From: Cordilura impudica
Lineage: Eukaryota > Arthropoda > Insecta > Diptera > Scathophagidae
Direction: 5' to 3'
NCBI GenBank assembly: GCA_963682025.1
Contig: OY821520.1
Coordinates: 240,289,414 to 240,353,413, forward strand
Length of the DNA: 64,000 nt
In this document: positions 11,161 to 23,040 of the stretch, piece after piece
How positions within the stretch are numbered: position 1 is the stretch's first letter
How the letters are laid out: each line of letters starts with the position of its first letter
Program-made: the position numbers and the translations under genes
The notes under the pieces: model-generated
Told to the model about the DNA's origin: nothing
What the model saw: the letters and a program-made list of their open reading frames with translations, nothing else
The model's database searches: none

Positions 11161-11756
11161 TATAATGGATCAATATAAAAGGTATCTTATATAAAGGGAT
11201 CAATATATTTGAATTTTAACGAATGTAAATCTAGTAAAGATCAAAGAAAAGTGTGAAAAAGTATCTCCAATACATAAACAAGTACAATAATGATAAGCCA
11301 GTAGTAAATGCATGTAATAACAGATGTGAAACATAAAAGTCGCCATTCATCGCGACCTCTAAATATTGTCCCATTGAGCCAATTTTTGGTATACACATAT
11401 ATTTTAGTAAAAGAAACAAAATCAAGCTTGTGGAGAAAGTATTGGACTATACTTTTACTTTTCCATAAAAGCGTGGGCCACCCTAATGAATATGTATGAG
11501 CAGGGTTGCGTAGAGAACCATTCACAATTTCTTTATTATTCCTTTTTGTTATTTTTATAACAATTCACTGTTTTTTTTTTTTTTTTTTTTTTTTTCATTA
11601 TTGAAATGTATGAGTTTTTGTGAAAAATGTTCTATTTTTAGAAAATAATCCCAATTGAATTTTGTTGTTGTTCTTCTTAGATGCTTTTCATTAATACCTT
11701 CTAAGAAAAACATTTTCAACTATGAATGAAATATTTACGAATTATTACAAAATTCT
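11161..11756. other. Gene-free stretch with poly(T) tract
   Basis: Overlapping open frames on the minus strand (11,231-11,525) show no known domain and I do not support them. A T-run of about 25 bases lies near 11,571-11,595. The phrase AGGGTGGCC on the minus strand near 11,490 resembles the ends of some transposons, but no partner was found. Confidence 0.4.
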
Positions 11757-11893
11757 TTGTTAGAACGAAATTTTATTTGCCTAAACACACACAAAAACAT
11801 GGCCGATTCAAAATATGTCGATAGTAGTCATCTACAGCAAAACATTGCAATAACGAAGAAAGTGAAAAAAGACTCTAGAATTGAAGACTCTTC

Positions 11894-12262
11894 TTGGCTC
11901 CACAAATACGTGATACCTTTAGAGTGCGTCCGAAGAACCAAGATAAAAATACTGCTGTAATAGTAAAATTCTATACGCCTTTTGATAGAAATCAAACATT
12001 AAAAGCATTCTCGGAATACCGAAAACTAATTAAGGGTGCTATTTCAATGCGTGCAGCTGGCTTTGATTATGATAATTCGTTTCGCATATATGAAAGTTTG
12101 GATCTTGTAAATAGAAAGATACTTCAGGAAGCTATAAAGCAGAAAAAGGAAGGTAAATTTGTTGGTGTGTTCTCTATACGGGGAAAAGTTTTTGTACGAC
12201 TCCAAAGAGGCTCAGAAGCAGTTCCTATACCGGATGAGAAGACGTTGGAGCGTTTTAATTAA
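11894..12262 (+). pseudogene. Retrotransposon ORF1 C-terminal domain
   Basis: The frame encodes a 122-residue domain with RDTFRVRPKNQD, VIVKFYTPFDRN, GFDYDNSFRIYESL and GKFVGVFSIRGKVFVRLQ. This resembles the C-terminal domain of ORF1 proteins in CR1/L2-type retrotransposons (the Baculo_FP_2nd-like fold). It would bind nucleic acid in the retrotransposon particle. The N-terminal part lies in another frame upstream (11,757-11,960, HKNMADSKYVDSS), so ORF1 is frameshifted near 11,890-11,910. It ends with a stop 128 bases before the first ORF2-like Met. Confidence 0.65.
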
Positions 12263-12390
12263 ATTTTTATTATATATATTTTATTTTAACGTGCACTTTT
12301 ATTATATTATTTATTTTTTAATTTTTTTTTGTTTGTTTTTTCTATTTTTTTATTTTTTTTATTTTCTTTTTAATATATTTTAAACATAAA

Positions 12391-13200
12391 ATGTGTAACA
12401 AACTTGTAAGGCTTTATAGTTATCTTTCTTCATTTCTCTTCTTCATTCTTGGAAGCTATCTCAAACTAACGAAACTATTTATGATGCCAATTAACAATGG
12501 TAATTGTGTTAACGGAAATCATTCTGCTATGCTGAACATACTGTGTAAACAGCGATCAGGTCTTAATGCTGTAAATTTAAATGTGAGAAGTTTAAATGGG
12601 TTAAAGCTGGATAATGTAAGATTTATACCTATTTGAAAATTCAAAAGTTGATGTGATTTGTGTGACGAAAACGTGGCTTGATCATGATATAGCGGATATT
12701 CATTACAAAATTAGTGGATATAACCTCTTCCGAAATAGTAGAAAGAATAGGAAGGGTGGCGGAGTTGCCATATATTGTAAAACAAATCTAAGGCTAAATT
12801 TGTTAATATGTCAAAACATTCTGATATTGAATTCATTAATGTAGTAATTTATGACAATAATGTTAAGGTTTTAGTGTCATGTGTCTATAATCATAATAGG
12901 TCACATATTCTTGAGCCTTTTTTTTAATGGTTTTAATAATCATGCTATCGGCTATGATTTTTTTATCACCTGTGGTGACTTTAATGCTAACCTATTCTTA
13001 GAGGATAATGTTAGTAATGAACTACTTGACTTTGTCAGCTCCCACAAATTTTGCAGCCAATTCTCGTCCAAGTTTACTTGATTTAATTATACTCTCGCAC
13101 CCAAACTTATTACTTTTATTTGATCAGATTTCGTTTCTCTCAGATCATGATATTTTGTTTTGTGCGTTAAATATAAAGCTAGCTAGAGATGAAAATTTAA
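12391..13200 (+). pseudogene. APE-type endonuclease domain of non-LTR ORF2
   Basis: The segments read NLNVRSLNGLKLDNVR, then VDVICVTKTWLDHDI, GYNLFRNSRKNRKGGGVAIY, TCGDFNANLF and finally SLLDLIILSHP with SFLSDHDI. This is the standard order of APE-like endonuclease motifs that nick target DNA for target-primed reverse transcription. In VTKTWL the usual catalytic Glu (TETW) is replaced by Lys, so the nuclease would be dead even without the frameshifts near 12,635, 12,850 and 13,000-13,010. Confidence 0.75.
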
Positions 13201-15060
13201 GGCTCATAACATATAGAGATTATAATTCAGTTGATATTCCGTCACTATTTGCTGAGCTCGCGGGCTTGAACTGGAATGACTGTTGGTATCAGCCATCCGT
13301 TGATGGAAAGCTGGATGTTTTTCTTACTACATTGCAGAAAGTATATAATCGTCATGTACCAGAGCGTAGTTTTTATATAAAAAATTGTTCTTGCCCCTGG
13401 TACACATCAATTGTAAAACAGTCTATTCAAGATCGCAATCATTGCTATAGTGTTTGGAAGAAAAACTCAACACTGATAAACAGAGTTGCTTATAACAGAG
13501 CTAGGAATCACACTAATCTTGCAGTTAGACAGGCTAAAAATTCATATTTTGCTCAAAAACTAAACACGAATTTACTTACTGCCCAACTTTGGAAAAACAT
13601 TAAGACTTTAAGTGTCTACTCCAGTAGTTCACCTGAGTGCAAGTTAGTCCCTGATGAACTTAATTATTTTTTATTTGTTACAGTCCCATAATATATTATA
13701 TATTTAATACTTTTATTCCTAACTGGAACATAGGGCCGTACAGTCCCATAATGGGAAACCATAATTTTAGACTTCAAAGCACTCTTTTTTGCAATAATAG
13801 CTTTACGTTATCTACGGTATCGGAGGCTGAAGTGACCAAGAATGTTTTAAAAATTCGTTCTAATGCTGTTGGTGATGATGGGGTGTCTATTAAATTTATA
13901 AAACAAATTCTGTCCTATGTTGTTGGATCACTAACACATATATTTCATCATTGCATAACAACGTCCATCTTTCCTAAATTATGGAAAATAGGAAGAGTGA
14001 TTCCCGTGGCTAAAGTATCCACTGCTGTTAATACATGTGATTACCGACCGATAAGTATTCTTCAAGTTTTTGAGTCTCTTATGGCAGAGCAAATTACTTC
14101 TTATCTTAATCTTAACAAACTTCTATCTCCTTTGCAATCCGGATTCCGTGCTGCTCATAGCTGTACTACTGCTGCTTTAAAGGTGATGGATGATGTCAGA
14201 CCTGGGAAATTTGACATTCATGTGTTTATTAGATTTTTCTAAGGCATTCGATAAAGTGGATCATGCTATTCTTTGTCAGAAATTAAAGCACTATTTTGGT
14301 TTTACTGATGCACCTTTAATTCTTATGAAGAATTACTTGACCGGGCGTGCTCAGAAGGTAATTGTAGCGAATAGGCAATCTGGTTTGAGAGGTATAACCT
14401 CAGGTGTACCGCAAGGATTAATGATGTGTTTAGTGTCTGTAAGTATGCTCGGATGCATGGTTATGCAGATGATATTCAACTATATATATCTAATCGTCTT
14501 GGTTTGATAGAAGATACATGTTGCAGACTTAATGAGGACTTAGATGCTATAAAAACTTGGGCTGATACTAATAATTTGATACTAAATCCTAAAAAATCGG
14601 TTGTTTTACCTATTAGCAAATTCATACTCAACCGTAGTTATTTTCCTCCCCTCTGATGTATGTTGACAAAGTAAAATATCTTGGATTTTATATAAATTCA
14701 ACCTTTTCATGTACAGAACACATAAACAATGTTGTGCGTAATATTTTTCTTGTACTACGTAATTTACGAGTGTCTTCACCAGTTGAAACCAAGTGAAAGC
14801 TTGTTGTTCAGTTAATACTCCCACTGATTACTTATTCAGCTGAGGTATATAGTAAATTAGATTCACACTCAATGCACAAATTACAGGTGTCTTTTAATAA
14901 TGCTACGCGATATGTATATGGTCTAGCGCGGTTTGAAAGTATATCATCCTGGCGAAAAATGATCCTTGGTTGTGAGTTGGATGATTACCTTAATATGCGA
15001 AACCTAATATTTTTGCACAAGCTTCTGCATCACAAAACTCCTGTCTATTTGTTTCAATAA
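13201..15060 (+). pseudogene. Reverse transcriptase of CR1/L2-like element
   Basis: After a linker, the RT finger motif NAVGDDGVSIKFIKQ appears, then NTCDYRPISIL, LSPLQSGFRAAHSC, DFSKAFDKVDHAIL, SGVPQG and YADDIQLYIS. YADD is the catalytic motif. Frameshifts fall near 14,190-14,235 and 14,420. The region after SGVPQG is shortened: the usual S-x-L-G-P-L-L-F block is missing before YADD, indicating a small deletion. Further C-terminal sequence (VSFNNATRYVYG) lies in another frame near 14,872. Not functional. Confidence 0.75.
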
Positions 15061-15555
15061 CTTATATTTGCGAGATCTACAAGATCCATTTCTCTAATAA
15101 TACCCAAACACAACTTTCTGAACACAAGTAGATTTTTTTTCGTTAACACAATTAGGCTATGGAATGCCCTTCCCATGCACATTGAACAGATATCGGGAAT
15201 AAACAGTTTCAAGAAAACCTTATTTGAACATACAACTTCCAACAACTAGCTCATTTTTTTTAACATATCAATAATTTCATTTTTTTCTTAATTTATCTTT
15301 CATTCTCTCTCTGTTCTCAAAACTATATAGCCAGCTCATTATTTAATTTTATCATTTTGTTAATTTATTGTTATTGTCTTTTATTTTTCTATAGAAAAAA
15401 CTATTTATTTATTCATTTATTCTTAATAATGACTTTACTTATGTAATTCCAATTGAACCACAAAAGAATTATATTCTTAAGGTTCTAATAATGAAAAAAC
15501 AAATAAATAAAATCTAAATAAATAAAATTGGTATTTGTTTCACTTGCAGAAGAAT

Positions 15556-15640
15556 CTTTAAATCGTCTTATACTCAGATTTCCTATACTCAAATTTATGT
15601 CTTATACCAAGATGTTTTAAACTATTCAGCTTAATGTTTT
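15556..15640. repeat. CTTATACTCAG minisatellite, left part
   Basis: Units such as CTTATACTCAGATTT and GTCTTATACC match the large array at 16,918-18,135. The Tc1/mariner element sits between the two parts, so it inserted into the array. Confidence 0.65.
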
Positions 15641-16917
15641 TTTTTTCAACTAGTGCTTATTTCGTGAATGGTAACACTTAGCTCATGTCTGATTTGACAG
15701 ATAATTAGTTTAATCCTTCCGCTGAACGAATATGGTTGTGTATACGCTTGAACAACGCTGGGAAATATTGCGACATTACTTTGAAAATCATGGTAATGTT
15801 GCAGAATGTGTGCGAAAATTGCGTACGGATTTTGGAAGAAGAGAAGCACCGTCAGCTCCGTATGTTCGTTATCTTGTGAAAAAAGTGAAAGAAACTAGCA
15901 TCCTCATCGATAAACCAAAGCGTGAAAAGCCAAAAACAGTGCGTACACCCGAGAATATTGCTGCTGTGGCAGAAAGTGTGCGTGAAGCGCCATCAACATC
16001 AATTCACCGTCGTTCTCAAGAATTGAACATTTCGGAGGCATCATTGAGACGAATTTTGCATAAAGACTTTGGTATGACGCCATACAAAGTCCAATTGGTC
16101 CAGGAGTTGAAGCCAAATGACCATCCAATGCGTTTTCGCTTCGCTAAGTGGGCCTGCGATCGACTTACAGATGATGCCGATTTTGCCAAAAAAAAATCAT
16201 CTTTTCAGATGAAGCTCATTTTGATCTTGGCGGGTATGTAAACAAGCAAAATTGTCGCATTTGGGGCACAGAAAACCCGCACGCATACATTGAAAAGCCG
16301 ATACACCCAAAACGAGTCACTGTTTGGTGCGGATTTTGGTCCAGAGGCATAATTGGGCCATTTTTCTTCGAAAATGAGCAAGGAGCGGCCGTTACAGTCA
16401 ATGGCGATTGTTATCGGGCCATGTTGAACGGATTTTTGTTCACAAAAATTGAAGAGGAGGATATTGGCAACATTCGGTTTCAACAGGACGGCGCTACGAG
16501 CCACACAGCCGAAGCTACACTCGATGTTTTGCGCCCTGTGTTTGAAGATCGCATTATCAGCCGCAGAGCTGATGTCATTTGGCCACCTCGGAGCTGCGAT
16601 TTGACACCGTTGGACTATTATTTGTGGGGTGCTCTCAAAGATAAGTGTTACGCCAACAAACCAGAGACAATTGACGCTTTAAAGGACAATATTCGTGAAG
16701 CCATTGGTGAAATACAGCTGCACACAATCGATAATGTGCTTAAAAATTGGACCGATCGTGTAGGCTACTGCATGGCAGCCATTTGAATGAAATTATTTTC
16801 CATTATTAACCGGAAGGATTGTACTTTCAAATAAAAAAAGAAATTTGAGATAATATTCAGTAGTTTTTTTTTTATAGTATTTTCAAAAAAAAAAAAAGTT
16901 ATTTGGCGGACCCTTTA
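15641..16917 (+). mobile_element. Tc1/mariner-superfamily transposon
   Basis: About 1.3 kb carrying one transposase frame with a single frameshift. A 10-bp inverted pair flanks the gene, AATCCTTCCG at 15,712-15,721 and CGGAAGGATT at 16,811-16,820. I cannot define true terminal repeats or the TA duplication with confidence, so the outer borders are set by the minisatellite on either side. The relatively intact gene suggests a young insertion compared with its neighbours. Confidence 0.7.
15732..16786 (+). pseudogene. Tc1/mariner transposase (DDD type) with one frameshift
   Basis: The N-terminal half (15,732 to about 16,195) is a helix-turn-helix DNA-binding region with GNVAECVRKLRTDFGRREAP and a second HTH near SIHRRSQELNISEASLRRIL. 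The catalytic half follows in another frame. The first Asp is in FSDEAHF (codon at 16,208), the second in QQDGATSH (16,487) and the third in PPRSCDLTPLDYYLWG (16,598). Second and third Asp are separated by 36 residues, more than the 34 of classical mariner. The only lesion is a one-base shift in a run of nine A residues at about 16,190-16,198. The reading is otherwise open to a stop after GYCMAAI. Without that shift the protein would be near 350 residues, normal for the family. Confidence 0.85.
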
Positions 16918-18135
16918 TTATACTGAGGTGAATGACTTACACCCAGACAAATGTCTTATACTAATATTCAGACTAATGTATGATACTCAGGTTAATTCTT
17001 ATATACAGGCTAATGTCTTATACACAGACAAATGTCTTATGCTAGACGAACGTCTTATGCTAGACGAACGTCTTATACTTGTCTTATACCCAGACAAATG
17101 TCTTTAATTAGACAAATGACTTACTCATTTCAATGTCTTATACTGATGTTAGTGCCTATTAGTAAGACTATTTATTGCTTTATACTTATTTAATATCTTA
17201 TACTCAGATATATGTCTTATACAAAGACTAATTAATGTCTTACACAAAGACAAATATCTTATACTTATACTAATAACTTTTATACCGTTTAATGCTTTAT
17301 ACTTAGATCAATGTTTCATACTCAGGCAAATGTCGTATACGCTGACTAAATTCGCATGTTCAGATTAATTTCTTATACTGAGACTAATGTCTTATACTAA
17401 GCATAATGACTTTCGCTGAGTTTAATGTTTTATATCGAGTCGAATGTCTTACAGCCAGGCATATGTCTTCTACACGGATAAATGTCTTATACTGAGACTA
17501 ATGACTTATACTCAGAATAATATCTTATACATGACAGATGTCTTATACTTGGACTAATGACTGTTACTCAATTTAATGAATTGCAATGAATTCAATGTCT
17601 TATATAAAGACTTGCACTAAAGCTCATGTCTTACACTAATGTGATACTCAGGCTAATGACTTATATACAGACAAATGTCTTATACTGAGACTAACTACTT
17701 TTTCTCAATTTAATGTATTATGCTGAGATTAATGTGCTATACCTAGACAAGTGTGTTATACTTATACTCCGGCTAAAGTTTTATACACAGACAAATGCTT
17801 CTTATTCAGATTAATGTTTTATACTCAGTTTATAACAAATGTCTTATACTAGACTAAGGTCTTATATACAGGCAAATGACTTAGACAAATGACTTATACT
17901 CAGTTTAATATCAAATACTGAGGTTAACTTCTTTTACTAAGACATGTTTCATACTTTGTTTAATATCTTATATTCAGATGATTGTCTTATACAAAGACAA
18001 ATGTTTTACACTTATACTAATAACTTTAATTTCGATTAATTTTTAATACTTAGACCAATGTCTCATAATCTGATTAATGTCTTATACTAAGACTAATGAC
18101 ATATTCTCTAATGTCTCATACTGAGTCTAATGACT
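16918..18135. repeat. CTTATACTCAG minisatellite, main array
   Basis: About 1.2 kb of degenerate units near 18-20 bp with the pattern GTCTTATACTCAGACTAAT. Variants include TTATACAAAGAC and TGACTTATAC. No open frame or RNA signal is evident. It is bordered on the left by the Tc1/mariner element and on the right by an RTE-like fragment. Confidence 0.85.
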
Positions 18136-18900
18136 TTTATTTAGTCGTTGGGCTGTTAACGCAGCGTATGTCCAATCCAATTCCACTTGCGTTTGCGGAT
18201 TTCAATTTGGATTGGTTGTTGACCAGTTTCTGACCAGAGATGATAATTTGAGATTGTCCTAGGCCAGAATTAGTGAAGAATCTTTCTCAGGCATTTATTT
18301 ACAAAAACTTGTATGGAATGTATGTCACGTGGTGCTGCATTCCACGTCTCGCATCCATACAACAGTGTGGATTTTATATTCGAATTAAATATCTTTAGCT
18401 TCGTCCTTCTTGATATGTGTGACGAGTTCCACACTGATTTGTTCATGCGGCTGGAGATGTCAACTTTGGAACCTCCACTTTTATCCAATATGCTTCCCAG
18501 ATAACATAATGAATCGACTTCGTCAAGCGATTGGTTCTGAATGGTTAATGTTTGTTCATTATTTACATTTATTCATATTATTTTAGTTTTGCTGATATTT
18601 ATTTTCAAGCCAACGTGTGATGCAGTTTCCTGGACTAGTGATAACTTGGATTGCATATCTAAAAAGGTGTGAGTAAGTAGGCAAATGTCATCAGCGTAGT
18701 CAAGGTCTTCCAGTGCGCCTTGGAGACCCCAAGTGATTGCCCTTCTATGAGATGTTACTTTATCCATTACTACGGCAAGTACGCAGTTAAAAAGCAGGGG
18801 AGATAATACACACCCTTGCCGTACACAGGCGTTAATGTTTAAGTTGCTTTTCGTAAAGAATAAGACAGGTAGCGTTTTCATATAGACCTCTGATGAGATT
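18136..18900 (-). pseudogene. RTE-like non-LTR reverse transcriptase, 3' fragment
   Basis: The minus strand gives ACVRQGCVLSPLLFNCVL, then LEDLDYADDICLLTH with the catalytic YADD, GLKINISKTK, and in a second frame GGSKVDISSRMNKSVWN and STLLYGCETW. A terminal segment near 18,145-18,200 gives [13 protein letters not shown]. This order is typical of RTE-like endonuclease-reverse transcriptases of arthropods. The 5' part is missing, as usual for truncated non-LTR copies. The two frames are separated near 18,490-18,570. Confidence 0.65.
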
Positions 18901-19239
18901 TATTAGCTTTAGTAGCTTCATTTTTATATGAACTTTGGCAATTGACTACACAACTTCCAATTATATTTTCAAAATAATCAATTGTTTTTCAGAAACTAGC
19001 GACTTCTTTTCAGATATTATAAGTCGTATTTCTTATTTTTAGTTTACTGTTCATCTTATCTAGGTCTCACTGTATTTCGTTGTTATTAACTTTAAAGAAT
19101 GTATACTTAAACATTCTTTGCGTAGGATTGTTACAGTTTACTATCGTGTTTAATATATTTTTTTTTGCAATAAAAACGTTTCAAATTCTCTTAGGTAACG
19201 AGATTTGATGGAAATGATTTTTTATTTGTGGTTTTAGAG
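18901..19239. other. Gene-free stretch
   Basis: A+T-rich sequence between the RTE-like fragment and the ~150 bp satellite. I see no coding region, inverted repeat or repeat unit. Confidence 0.4.
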
Positions 19240-19642
19240 CCAGTTGCTTTCAAGATTCGTGTGGGATTTTTAATTGAAATTGGAGTATTTAAAAACACCT
19301 AAAATGACATTCAACGTACTGTTGAACTTCAGATATTTTATTAATATTTTGAGTTTCAGTATTGATTTCATATATTTTTTTTTCGGTTCAAGGGACCAAA
19401 ATATTTAGAAAACAAATCATAAACTCAAAATATGATATAAAAATTCTTCGAAAGATAGAGATTTGCTATATATCAATTACGATCTGATATTGAAAGAAAA
19501 AAATTTTATAAACTTCACTGAGCAGATGTCTCGTCTCTTGTCCGAGGAACAATTTTGTTAATAACAAAAAGAACAAAGACAAAAATTGTAGGATTCAAAG
19601 ATTTCTCACTTGATTAAGCATTGCGACTTAAAGCAGTTTTAT
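19240..19642. repeat. ~150 bp satellite (GAAGGACCA family), left part
   Basis: Degenerate monomers with GGTTCAAGGGACCA near 19,385 and GTCCGAGGAACAATTTTGTTA near 19,540 match the monomers at 20,740-21,790. The foldback/MULE-like element splits the array. Confidence 0.6.
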
Positions 19643-20730
19643 CGTCTGCGGAAAATTTCTCGAAAACAATTTCCCGAAAACAATTTCCCAAATACAATTG
19701 CCGGAAAACAATTGCCCGAAAAAACAATTCCCCGAAAAAACAATTCCCCGAAAACAATTTCCCGAAAACAATTTCCCGAAATTACGATTTCTTGAAAAAA
19801 ATTTCCCGAAATTACAATTTTCCTGTTTTTAGTTTACGACTTCCCATATATTCTTGATTTCCCCCATAAAAAAAAAACTTGCTGCATACGCTTTCTTGAA
19901 AAAACAATTTCCGGAGTATACGACTTCTCGAAAAAAACAATTCCCCCTCCCCGCACCGCGCCCTTCCTCTTCCACCCTCCCTCGTCATCCGGACCTATTT
20001 ATTGGAGTGTAATACGCTTATTTTTTCATTGTGACTTTGAACACTTCGGTATTCAGAACTCCCGATGGATAACGCTCACTCCATCACATCATGCCCATGC
20101 AGTAGCTGCTACGGAATCATTATCATCTTGCATAGCGAAGTTTTTTAGTTATTTGGGTTGTAATACTCAGTTACTATGCCACTCGAAATCCTGGATAGCG
20201 AAAAAGTTAAACCGAGGTTGCTTTTGAATGGTCTCTTGTATCATGACGACGGTCAGTCCGTTGATAGCGTTTATTGGCGTTGTATCCTTTATCGAGGAAA
20301 ACATTGTACCGGTAGGGTCATAACAATCACAGTGCCGAAGCGGCTTTCGTTGCTAAAGAAAAAATCGTTAATGAGCTGAAAGATCTTGCCCGGACCACTA
20401 CATCAAGTGGTCATGAACTGATTGCTCGCGCTTCGGCCGCAATTTCTGATGGTATTGTTTCGGAAATGCCATCAACAAGCTCTTTGAAGAAATAGTAATT
20501 TCGGGAAATTGCAGCTTCGGGAAATTGTGTTCGGGAAATTGTATTTCGGGAAATTGTAATTTAGGCGAATTGCAATTGCGGGAAATTGTGTTCGGGAAAT
20601 TGTAATTTCGGGAAATTGTGTTCGGGAAATTGTAATTTCGGGAAATTGTGTTCGGGAAATTGTAATTTCGGGAAATTGTTTTCGGGAAATTCTTTTCGGG
20701 AAATTGTTTTCGGGAAATTTTCCGCAAATC
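19643..20730. mobile_element. Foldback/MULE-like element carrying a FLYWCH frame, copy 1
   Basis: The 1,088-bp element has long terminal inverted repeats built of tandem 14-16 bp units: CCCGAAAACAATTT on the left (19,650-19,830), complementary units on the right (20,495-20,725). The outermost shared sequence is TGCGGAAAATTT. Flanking 9-bp repeats are CAGTTTTAT (19,634-19,642) and CAGTTTTTT (20,731-20,739), one mismatch. Tandem-repeat inverted ends are the foldback architecture, and 9-bp duplications are typical of MULE-type elements. It sits inside the ~150 bp satellite. The Asn/Phe/Pro-rich open frames over the repeats are artefacts. Confidence 0.8.
20176..20495 (+). pseudogene. FLYWCH zinc-finger reading frame, copy 1
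   Basis: From Met at 20,176 the frame reads KPRLLLNGLLYHDDG, then SVYWRCILYRGKHCTGRVIT. The pattern of aromatic, YWRC, a following Cys and, in copy 2, LRNHS matches a FLYWCH zinc finger. Such domains occur in DNA-binding factors (mod(mdg4) isoforms in flies) and in some MULE proteins. A 34-bp deletion at about 20,321, relative to copy 2, removes the last zinc ligands' segment and shifts the frame. Correcting for that length puts the stop at 20,493-20,495 in frame, implying an ancestral protein of about 117 residues. No transposase domain is attached. Confidence 0.65.
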
Positions 20731-20739
20731 CAGTTTTTT

Positions 20740-21790
20740 ACATTTAAATAAGCTTTTATCATTTCAATTGAGAACTTAACTTTTTTTTATTTTGAAATTA
20801 AAGCAATATTTTATAAATTTATAACTGATCGCGTGAGACTATCTTGACTCGAAGGACCACTACGTAAAATCATTAAACTTGATGTTATATCCAAATTTTA
20901 AGATCTGCAAATTCTTAGTATCAGTTTAGTTTTAATACTGAAATTATCGAGAAGTTTTCTATGTTTTTTGTATTCAACTAACCACAAATATTGTCCTCGG
21001 TTCGAAGCACCGCTACCACAAAATCAATTAAAAACTCTTCTTAACAAACCAAGAGATTTGTTAAGTCAATTGATTTTAAATATTGAATTCATATTGAAAT
21101 TGTAAAAGTTTTATAAATTCAACTGAATGGTTATACTACACATCTTGGTTCGAAGGACCATCATAAATAGAAGAAAAATTATAAACGCAGAATTTGTTTT
21201 AAAAACTCTTTGACAAATGGAGATTTATCATATTAGTTGAGATTAAATATTGAAATATACAAATTTTTATAGACTTAACTGACTGGATATTGCGTTCTAA
21301 GTTGGAAGGACCATTTTGTTAAGAAAGAAAATCAGAAACTCAATAGTTTTAGTATTTATTGCTTTCCCACTTGTTTTGATTTTAAACACTGTCATTTGAA
21401 AAAGTTTTATGAATTCAAATAGTTTGATGTAGACATGGTTCGAAGGATCATTAGGTAAAATTAGATTCTATGTATACCAAAATTTTAAGATTTGAAAATT
21501 TGTAATATCTATTGAGATTTAATACTAAAATTATAAAGAAACATTAAATGCTTTATGTATTCAACTAACTACAAGTATTGTCCTCGGTTCGAAGGACATC
21601 TAATATAGAACAATACAAATAAAAACAAATAATTTTATACGGAAACTTTTAGATTTAGAGATGATTTCATTTGAATTATAATTTAATGTTGGTTTGGTTT
21701 ATAAAGTTAAATAGTTTTTTTCTTTGGCAATAAATCTAAAGGTGACAAACAGTTCGAATGACTAATTTGGTTATTGAAAATTAAATATTT
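20740..21790. repeat. ~150 bp satellite (GAAGGACCA family), main part
   Basis: The landmark GGTTCGAAGGACCA or variants recurs near 20,848, 21,000, 21,147, 21,300, 21,438, 21,587 and 21,745, giving intervals of 138-158 bp. Each monomer also has a TATAAATTCAACT-like part. Divergence between monomers is high, so this is an old or non-homogenised array. Confidence 0.75.
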
Positions 21791-22599
21791 GAACTGGTCT
21801 TATCAAGCTTACCGCCACACGTCACAATGATATAAAATTAAATCAAAAATTAAAAAGGTCAGAATTAAGAAATAAGTATATTGTCAACAGTATTAATCTA
21901 AAAATAATTCTTTTAAATAATTTTGCTTCTGTTCTAAATATTATAACTCTAAAAAACAATGTGAAGAAATAAGGAAAACTCATTTTTTTCTCAATTGTGC
22001 TTCACCCAGATATTTTCTTATTATTTTTTACTTTTATTTAAGCTTTTTTTGCAAGAAACCTTCTATTTTTTGTATACACCAATAAATTTGTACAACTTGC
22101 TCTCATTTCAATGTAAACCATTTTTTGGTTTCTGCTTATATTTTTTTATTTCTAAAAACTTACCTTTATTTTTTAATTGCGCTGCAACACATAAAGTTTT
22201 TAATTTTCTCTGAAAAAAAAAAATAGAGAGAAAATGGTTTAATTAAAATCTACTTCATTTATTTATATTTTTTATCAGCAAACTCAAGTATAGAAAAAAT
22301 ATAAAATGGACCATACAAATTTTGGTTGTATGAAAGGGGAAAATAATGTTTTTGATTTGTTAGAATAGGGGTTGTACAGCTAAAAATAAATTATGTCATT
22401 TGATTAGGCAAAAACAGTTTTTCTCAACTAAAGACTTTTTGAAGGTTAGAGGATTTTCTTTGTTGTTTCACTTACATAAAACAAATTAAAAAAAGCTTTA
22501 AATTTTTATTTTAGAAAAATACTGAAAGATCCGATAAATTCTTTTGAGGAGATACAACTTTAACTTTAATCCAAAATTTAATGAACACACAGTTTCCAA
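21791..22599. other. Gene-free A+T-rich stretch
   Basis: No supported gene. The frame at 21,995-22,213 is Phe/Leu-rich and follows base composition only. No repeat partner was noticed in the window. Confidence 0.4.
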
Positions 22600-23040
22600 T
22601 TCAATTTTTTAGAGAAAAAAAGTTAACTTTTTTTAAAAAAACTAGTTTTCATAAAAAAGATATTTTCTTAAAAAAGTACATTTAAAAAAAAATTAATTTT
22701 CTTAAAACAAAGTACCCTTTTTAAAAAAAGTAACTTTCACAAAGTATATTTTCATAAAAAAGTAAATTTTCTTTAAAAAGTACTTTTACTTAAATAGGTA
22801 GCTTTTCTTAAAAAACTTCATTTTCTTAAAAAAGCACCATTTCTTAAAAAATATAGTTTCTTAAAAAACTACCTGGTCCCAAAAAAAAAATGATCTTGAA
22901 AAAGTACCTTTCCCTAACAAAACGTAATTTTTGTAAAATATATCTTTTTTTAAAAAAAGTTCCTGCCCTTAAAAAGTACTTTTTCCTAAAAAGGTAATTG
23001 TTCGTCAAAATATACTTTTTCTAAATAAGTACATTCTCAG
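22600..23040. repeat. AAGTAC/TTTTCTT minisatellite, locus 2
   Basis: Units such as TTTTCTTAAAAAAGTACC repeat imperfectly. It directly precedes the Jockey element. Confidence 0.7.

Larger units (their letters stand above)
11757..15531 (+). mobile_element. CR1/L2-like non-LTR retrotransposon, decayed
   Basis: A near full-length but broken element in the order ORF1 C-terminus, endonuclease, reverse transcriptase, then a 3' tail. The RT word SKAFDKVDH and the ORF1 type point to the CR1/L2 group rather than Jockey. The 3' end is a short-unit microsatellite (AAATAAAT-like, about 15,497-15,531), as expected for this group. Frames switch at least four times. A direct repeat TACAGTCCCATAAT (at 13,679 and 13,739) brackets a 60-bp segment between the endonuclease and RT parts. 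The exact clade needs phylogeny. Confidence 0.75.

Noticed and set aside
11231..11525. Two overlapping minus-strand membrane-like frames
   Set aside because: No family resemblance, strong A+T-driven hydrophobicity, and no supporting context.
19643..20730. CRISPR-like array from the regular CCCGAAAACAATTT units
   Set aside because: Units are contiguous without unique spacers, arranged as inverted ends of a transposon in an insect genome.
20398..20762. Overlapping Asn/Phe/Pro/Ile-rich frames (also at 19,610-19,857, 26,381-26,784 and 27,367-27,570) that look like low-complexity proteins
   Set aside because: They are translations of the 14-16 bp tandem units in the inverted ends of the foldback/MULE-like elements, in several frames and on both strands.
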